The notes below the pieces were generated by a model. It searched no databases. It saw nothing but the letters and a program-made list of their open reading frames with translations, and was not told the DNA's origin. From Mycolicibacterium sp. lyk4-40-TYG-92 (GTDB lineage Bacteria; Actinomycetota; Actinomycetes; Mycobacteriales; Mycobacteriaceae), in assembly GCF_030209435.1 (NCBI RefSeq), contig NZ_JARVRX010000007.1, forward strand, positions 295,560 to 359,559: a stretch of 64,000 nt of DNA, written 5' to 3'. The stretch's first letter is position 1; each line of letters begins with the position of its first letter. Of the stretch, positions 60,654-64,000 are shown piece after piece. The translations under genes and the position numbers were made by a program.

Positions 60654-61169
60654 CTAGCCGACACCCCGGTTGAGCCAGCTGACTTCGCCGACCTCGGCGC
60701 CGCCGCCGCGGTAGGGCTCCAGAGCCTCGTCCCAGGCGGTGCCCAGGACGGTGTCGAGTTCGGCGGCGAGCATGTCGGCGCCCCCCTCCATCAAGGTGCG
60801 CAGGCGTTGCTCGCCGACCATGGTGTCACCGTTGGCGCTCATCGAACCGCTCCACAGGCCCAGGGTCGGGGTGTGGCACCAGCGGTGTCCGTCGACGCCC
60901 GCGCTCGGGTCCTCGGTCACCTCGAAGCGCAGCACCGACCACGAGCGCAAGGCGCTCGCGAGCTGAGCTCCGGTGCCGACGGGCCCCATCCAGTTGGTGA
61001 TGGCGCGCAACTGACCGGGCATGGCGGGTTGGGGCGTCCACTTGAGGTTCGCCCGCGACGACAGAGTCGACGAAAGTGCCCACTCCACATGCGGGCATAC
61101 CGCCGCGGGAGAGGCATGGATATACACCACGCCCGTCGTCGCGTCGGCGAGTTGGTTCGACGCACGCAT
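60654..61169 (-). CDS. DUF3145 family protein (Rv2256c-type)
   Basis: A 171-residue protein of actinobacterial family DUF3145: MRASNQLADATTGVVYIHAS, AAVCPHVEWALSSTLSSRAN, LKWTPQPAMPGQLRAITNWM, SWSVLRFEVTEDPSAGVDGH and RWCHTPTLGLWSGSMSANGD. Function unknown; no membrane segment. An AAGGAG seven bases before ATG 61169 decides the start against the longer frame to 61208. It converges with the monooxygenase gene 35 bases away. Confidence 0.87.
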   Translation of the reverse strand: MRASNQLADATTGVVYIHASPAAVCPHVEWALSSTLSSRANLKWTPQPAMPGQLRAITNWMGPVGTGAQLASALRSWSVLRFEVTEDPSAGVDGHRWCHTPTLGLWSGSMSANGDTMVGEQRLRTLMEGGADMLAAELDTVLGTAWDEALEPYRGGGAEVGEVSWLNRGVG

Positions 61170-61412
61170 AATCTGCTCCTTCAGCTCCACGAGGGACGTC
61201 TTCCCCAACGACCTGGTGTTGCTGAAATGTTGCAGTTGTTTAGTGCGTGTCTATTGTGCCGCGTGAGACCCCTGTTGCGCTAGTCTGTCGCGCAATCTCT
61301 CAGGACGGCCTCAGAATCGCACCGCGATCAGGCCCGTTGGCGGCTCATGGCCGAACACTTCACCAATTCCCGGACACGCGCCAACAGCTGCGCGGAGCCC
61401 CAGCACGCCATC

Positions 61413-61424
61413 TATCTTCTAACC
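61413..61424 (+). promoter_or_regulatory. -10 box giving a leaderless purine permease transcript
   Basis: TATCTT (61413-61418), then six bases, then GTG 61425. In mycobacteria this spacing places the transcript start at the start codon. No Shine-Dalgarno precedes the GTG, which agrees. Confidence 0.45.
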
Positions 61425-62843
61425 GTGACTGCCCTGGACCGGTTCTTCGAGATCTCCGCACGCGGCTCAACCGTCGCCGCCGAACTGCGCGGCGGCGCCG
61501 TGACCTTCATCGCGATGGCGTACATCATCGTGCTGAACCCCATCATCCTGTCGAGCACGGCAGACATCGCCGGGCACAAGCTCCCATTCGGCCAGGTCTC
61601 CGCGGTGACATCATTGGCGGCCGGCGCCATGACGATCCTGTTCGGCGTCGTCGCCCGCCTGCCGTTCGCGTTCGCTGCCGGCCTTGGCATCAACTCATTC
61701 CTGGCCAGTTCCGTGGTGGGCGTCCTGACCTGGCCGGAAGCGATGGGGCTGGTGGTCATCGAAGGCCTCATCATCGTCGCGATGGCCGTCACCGGGCTGC
61801 GGCGCATGATCTTCGACGCGGTACCCATGCCGCTGAAGCTGGCCATCACCGCCGGCATCGGGTTGTTCATCATGTTCATCGGACTGGTCAACGCCGGCTT
61901 CGTCGCGTCGACGGGTCATCCGTCACCGCCGCTGGGCCTGGGCGCCGGCGGCACGGGCTCTGTCCGCGCGATTCCCACCCTGATCTTCGTGTTCACCCTG
62001 CTGACCTCGGGCGTCCTTGTCGCCCGCAAGGTGCGCGGCGGCATCCTCATCGGCCTCATCAGCGGAACTGTGGTCGCCGCTGCTGTCGAGGCCATCTGGC
62101 ACCTCGGCTCGGCAACGGAGAAGCCCGGCGGTTGGAGCCTGTCCGTCCCGACGCTGTCCGGTTCCCCGTTCGCGGTGCCCAATCTGTCACTGATCGGTCA
62201 CGTGGACTTCGGCAGCTTCGGCCGGATCGGCGCCATCGCCGCGCTCATGCTGGTGTTCACGCTGCTGTTCACCAACTTCTTCGACGCCATGGGCACCATG
62301 ACGGGCCTGTCCCGGCAGGCCGGCCTCGCCGATGAGCACGGCAACTTCCCGCGCCTGCAGTCCGCCCTGGTCATCGAGGGCACCGGCGCGGTGGTCGGCG
62401 GCGCGGTGTCGGCGTCGTCCAACACGGTGTTCGTCGAGTCGGGCACCGGCATCGGCGAAGGTGCCCGCACCGGCCTGGCGAGCCTGGTGACCGGTGGATT
62501 GTTCTTGGCCGCAATGTTTCTGACGCCGCTCACGGAGATCGTGCCCACCGAGGTCGCGGCCGCCGCGCTGGTGATCGTCGGCACCCTGATGGTCTCGGTG
62601 CTGCGCGAGATCGACTTCTCCGACTTCTCGGTGGCCCTGCCGGTGGTGCTGACCGTGGCCGTCATGCCGCTGTCCTACTCGATCGCCAACGGCATCGGCG
62701 TCGGGTTCATCGCCTGGGCCGTGCTGCGCGCGGCGTCGGGCCGCATCAAAGAGATCAGCCCGCTGCTGTGGGTCGTCGCCGCCGGGTTCCTGCTGTTCTT
62801 CGCGCGAGGCTGGATCGACAGCATGATCGGCGTCGTCCGCTAG
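61425..62843 (+). CDS. NCS2/AzgA-type purine permease
   Basis: A 472-residue membrane permease of the AzgA (hypoxanthine/guanine/adenine) family with 12-14 helices. It starts TALDRFFEISARGSTVAAEL, then GGAVTFIAMAYIIVLNPIIL, PFAFAAGLGINSFLASSVVG, FTNFFDAMGTMTGLSRQAGL with the conserved substrate-contact Asp, SSNTVFVESGTGIGEGARTG and LSYSIANGIGVGFIAWAVLR. These are the family blocks. GTG 61425 is preferred because it matches the family N-terminus and has a -10 box at leaderless spacing; ATG 61347 would add 26 unrelated residues. Confidence 0.92.
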   Translation: MTALDRFFEISARGSTVAAELRGGAVTFIAMAYIIVLNPIILSSTADIAGHKLPFGQVSAVTSLAAGAMTILFGVVARLPFAFAAGLGINSFLASSVVGVLTWPEAMGLVVIEGLIIVAMAVTGLRRMIFDAVPMPLKLAITAGIGLFIMFIGLVNAGFVASTGHPSPPLGLGAGGTGSVRAIPTLIFVFTLLTSGVLVARKVRGGILIGLISGTVVAAAVEAIWHLGSATEKPGGWSLSVPTLSGSPFAVPNLSLIGHVDFGSFGRIGAIAALMLVFTLLFTNFFDAMGTMTGLSRQAGLADEHGNFPRLQSALVIEGTGAVVGGAVSASSNTVFVESGTGIGEGARTGLASLVTGGLFLAAMFLTPLTEIVPTEVAAAALVIVGTLMVSVLREIDFSDFSVALPVVLTVAVMPLSYSIANGIGVGFIAWAVLRAASGRIKEISPLLWVVAAGFLLFFARGWIDSMIGVVR

Positions 62844-63658
62844 CCGAACTCCCGCACGACGGCGGCGGACACTTCCGGCCACGCGGCGTGCGTCCAGTCC
62901 CCGAAATCGCGGTCCGTCAGCACGACCAGCGCCAGGTCCGCCTCCGGATCCACCCAGAGGAACGTCCCCGACTGACCGAAATGGCCGAATGTCCGGCCCG
63001 AGTTGGCCGCGGCCGTCCAGTGCGGGTGCTTGCCGTCGCGAATCTCGAAACCCAGACCCCAGTCGTTCGGGCGCTGCGACCCGAACCCCGGCAGCACCCC
63101 ATCGAGACCCGGGAAATGCACCGAGATCGCGTCGGCGTGCATGGGCGTCGACACCAGGGCCGGACGCAACAGGTCACCGGCGAACGCCGCAAGGTCGGTC
63201 ACGGTGGACCAGGCGCCGTAGCCGGCGGTTTCGGCCGCGCCCGGCAGGTCGGAATCGCTCATCCCCAGCGGCTCGAACACCGCTTCGCGCAGGTACTGCG
63301 CGAACTCGATGCCGGACTCGTGCTGCAGCACCTGGGCCAGCACCGCGAACCCGACATTCGAGTAGATGCGGCGCGCGCCGGGCGCGGCGATGGCATCGGG
63401 CGTCTGCATCGCAAGACCCGAGGTGTGCGCGAGCAGATGGCGCACCGTCGACCCGGGCGGGCCGGCCGGGGTGTCCAGCTCGACGACACCCTCTTCGATC
63501 GCGATCTGCGCGGCACGCGCCACCAGCGGCTTGGTCACCGACGCGAGCCGGAACGCCCGGTCGACGGGTCCGTGCGTGGCGAGCACACCGGCAGGTGACA
63601 CCACCGCAGCCGCGGCGTGCGGTACCGGCCAGGAATCCAGCAGCTCGAGAGCGGTCAC
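62840..63658 (-). CDS. Serine hydrolase, class C beta-lactamase-like (Rv2257c-type)
   Basis: A 272-residue beta-lactamase-related protein. Catalytic Ser40 and Lys43 lie in RLASVTKPLVARAAQIA (SxxK); Tyr99 and Asn101 in RRIYSNVGFAVLAQVL (YxN); the third motif region is FGHFGQSGTFLWVDP. It lacks a signal peptide, so it is more likely a cytosolic esterase or peptidase than an antibiotic-resistance enzyme. GTG 63658 fits the homologous start and length; the frame to 63697 is an alternative. The stop shares CTAG with the convergent permease stop. Confidence 0.88.
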   Translation of the reverse strand: MTALELLDSWPVPHAAAAVVSPAGVLATHGPVDRAFRLASVTKPLVARAAQIAIEEGVVELDTPAGPPGSTVRHLLAHTSGLAMQTPDAIAAPGARRIYSNVGFAVLAQVLQHESGIEFAQYLREAVFEPLGMSDSDLPGAAETAGYGAWSTVTDLAAFAGDLLRPALVSTPMHADAISVHFPGLDGVLPGFGSQRPNDWGLGFEIRDGKHPHWTAAANSGRTFGHFGQSGTFLWVDPEADLALVVLTDRDFGDWTHAAWPEVSAAVVREFG

Positions 63659-63759
63659 GACCACGACCCTGTCACAAATCGAAACACCAAGGGGCACGGG
63701 CCGAGCCGCGGTTGACCAGACATTCGTATGGACACGATTCCAACTCTTCCCCGAGGCAT

Positions 63760-63771
63760 TAGGTTATAGCC
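63760..63771 (+). promoter_or_regulatory. Possible -10 box giving a leaderless mscR transcript
   Basis: TAGGTT (63760-63765) followed by six bases and ATG 63772. Weak hexamer but correct spacing; no ribosome-binding site is seen. Confidence 0.3.
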
Positions 63772-64000
63772 ATGAGTCAGACAGTGCGTGGTGTGATTTC
63801 CCGGGCCAAGAAGCAGCCCATCGAGCTCGTCGACATTGTCATCCCCGATCCCGGACCCGGTGAGGTCGTCGTGGACATCATCGCCTGCGGGGTGTGCCAC
63901 ACCGACCTCACCTACCGCGAGGGCGGCATCAACGACGAATACCCGTTCCTGCTCGGCCACGAGGCCGCCGGCACGGTCGAAGCAATCGGCGACGGCGTCA
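63772..64000 (+). CDS. mscR: S-nitrosomycothiol reductase / mycothiol-dependent formaldehyde dehydrogenase, 3' end outside window
   Basis: Zinc alcohol dehydrogenase, first 76 residues only. It begins [20 protein letters not shown]; the catalytic zinc ligand Cys39 is in [17 protein letters not shown] and His63-Glu64 in [17 protein letters not shown]. This N-terminus and the position after the serine hydrolase match M. tuberculosis Rv2259 (MscR, also called AdhE2), which detoxifies formaldehyde and S-nitrosomycothiol. The gene continues beyond the right edge. Confidence 0.85.
   Translation, partial: MSQTVRGVISRAKKQPIELVDIVIPDPGPGEVVVDIIACGVCHTDLTYREGGINDEYPFLLGHEAAGTVEAIGDGV

Noticed and set aside
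1..64000. CRISPR array, prophage, toxin-antitoxin or restriction system
   Set aside because: No regularly spaced repeats, phage structural genes, or typical small toxin/antitoxin pairs or nuclease/methylase motifs were seen on reading the window.

Overview
The window is chromosomal DNA of a high-GC actinobacterium. It is almost certainly a rapid-growing, environmental mycobacterium (Mycolicibacterium-like). The main evidence is a backbone in the same order as the Mycobacterium tuberculosis Rv2228c-Rv2259 region: RNase H/phosphatase, zinc-ribbon coiled-coil protein, Nif3-like protein, cobC, HAD protein (ptkA-like), ptpA, SURF1, cobD, DUF2236 oxygenase, ahpE, DUF3052 protein, lipoprotein, aceE, mabR, the mycolic-acid FAS-II operon fabD-acpM-kasA-kasB-accD6, glpD with its TetR, an FAD-linked oxidase, a diacylglycerol-kinase-like gene, a DUF3145 protein, a serine hydrolase and the mycothiol-dependent alcohol dehydrogenase gene mscR. 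Assignments come from protein motifs and remembered gene order; no database search was run.

Layout. 1-2218: start of an mce lipid-import operon (yrbEA, yrbEB, first mce gene, running off the left edge). 2537-4665: two tandem GAF-LuxR regulators on the same strand, upstream of the mce operon. 4938-12830: conserved backbone, including the ptkA-ptpA signalling pair and two corrinoid genes. 12859-15721: glyoxalase-fold protein, lipoprotein, a haloacetate-dehalogenase-like hydrolase and a class II aldolase. 16072-18013: a three-gene nitrile hydratase/thiocyanate hydrolase-like operon with an unusual metal-site sequence. 18022-29246: a catabolic island with a TetR regulator, a cytochrome P450, two aldehyde dehydrogenases, three mycofactocin-type SDRs, a double carboxymuconolactone-decarboxylase-fold protein and a 903-residue surface beta-propeller. 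29335-32903: small L7/L12-like protein, seven-bladed propeller, secreted protein, MgtC-like protein. 33902-33976: tRNA-Val, at the point where the conserved backbone resumes. 34018-45477: backbone with aceE and the FAS-II operon. 45605-51786: DHFR-like gene between two matching hairpins, SDR/LysR divergent pair, MFS transporter and an SfnB/SsuD sulfur-scavenging pair. 51984-56603: glpD module and lipid-related enzymes. 56612-60618: TetR-controlled SDR-patatin-Baeyer-Villiger monooxygenase operon. 60654-64000: DUF3145, purine permease, serine hydrolase, start of mscR.

How the parts work together. MabR, encoded just upstream of fabD, has a TTTTGT-N9-ACAAAA inverted repeat in the promoter of the FAS-II operon. 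PtkA-like and PtpA are translationally coupled. In the island, one GATC-rich palindrome lies upstream of both divergent operons around tetR, so P450, aldehyde dehydrogenases and SDRs probably form one regulon for oxidising an unknown alcohol or alicyclic substrate, with mycofactocin as the likely electron acceptor. Several regulators appear to start from leaderless transcripts, with a TAnnnT -10 box 6-7 bases before the start codon. No insertion sequence, phage gene, CRISPR array or rRNA was seen.
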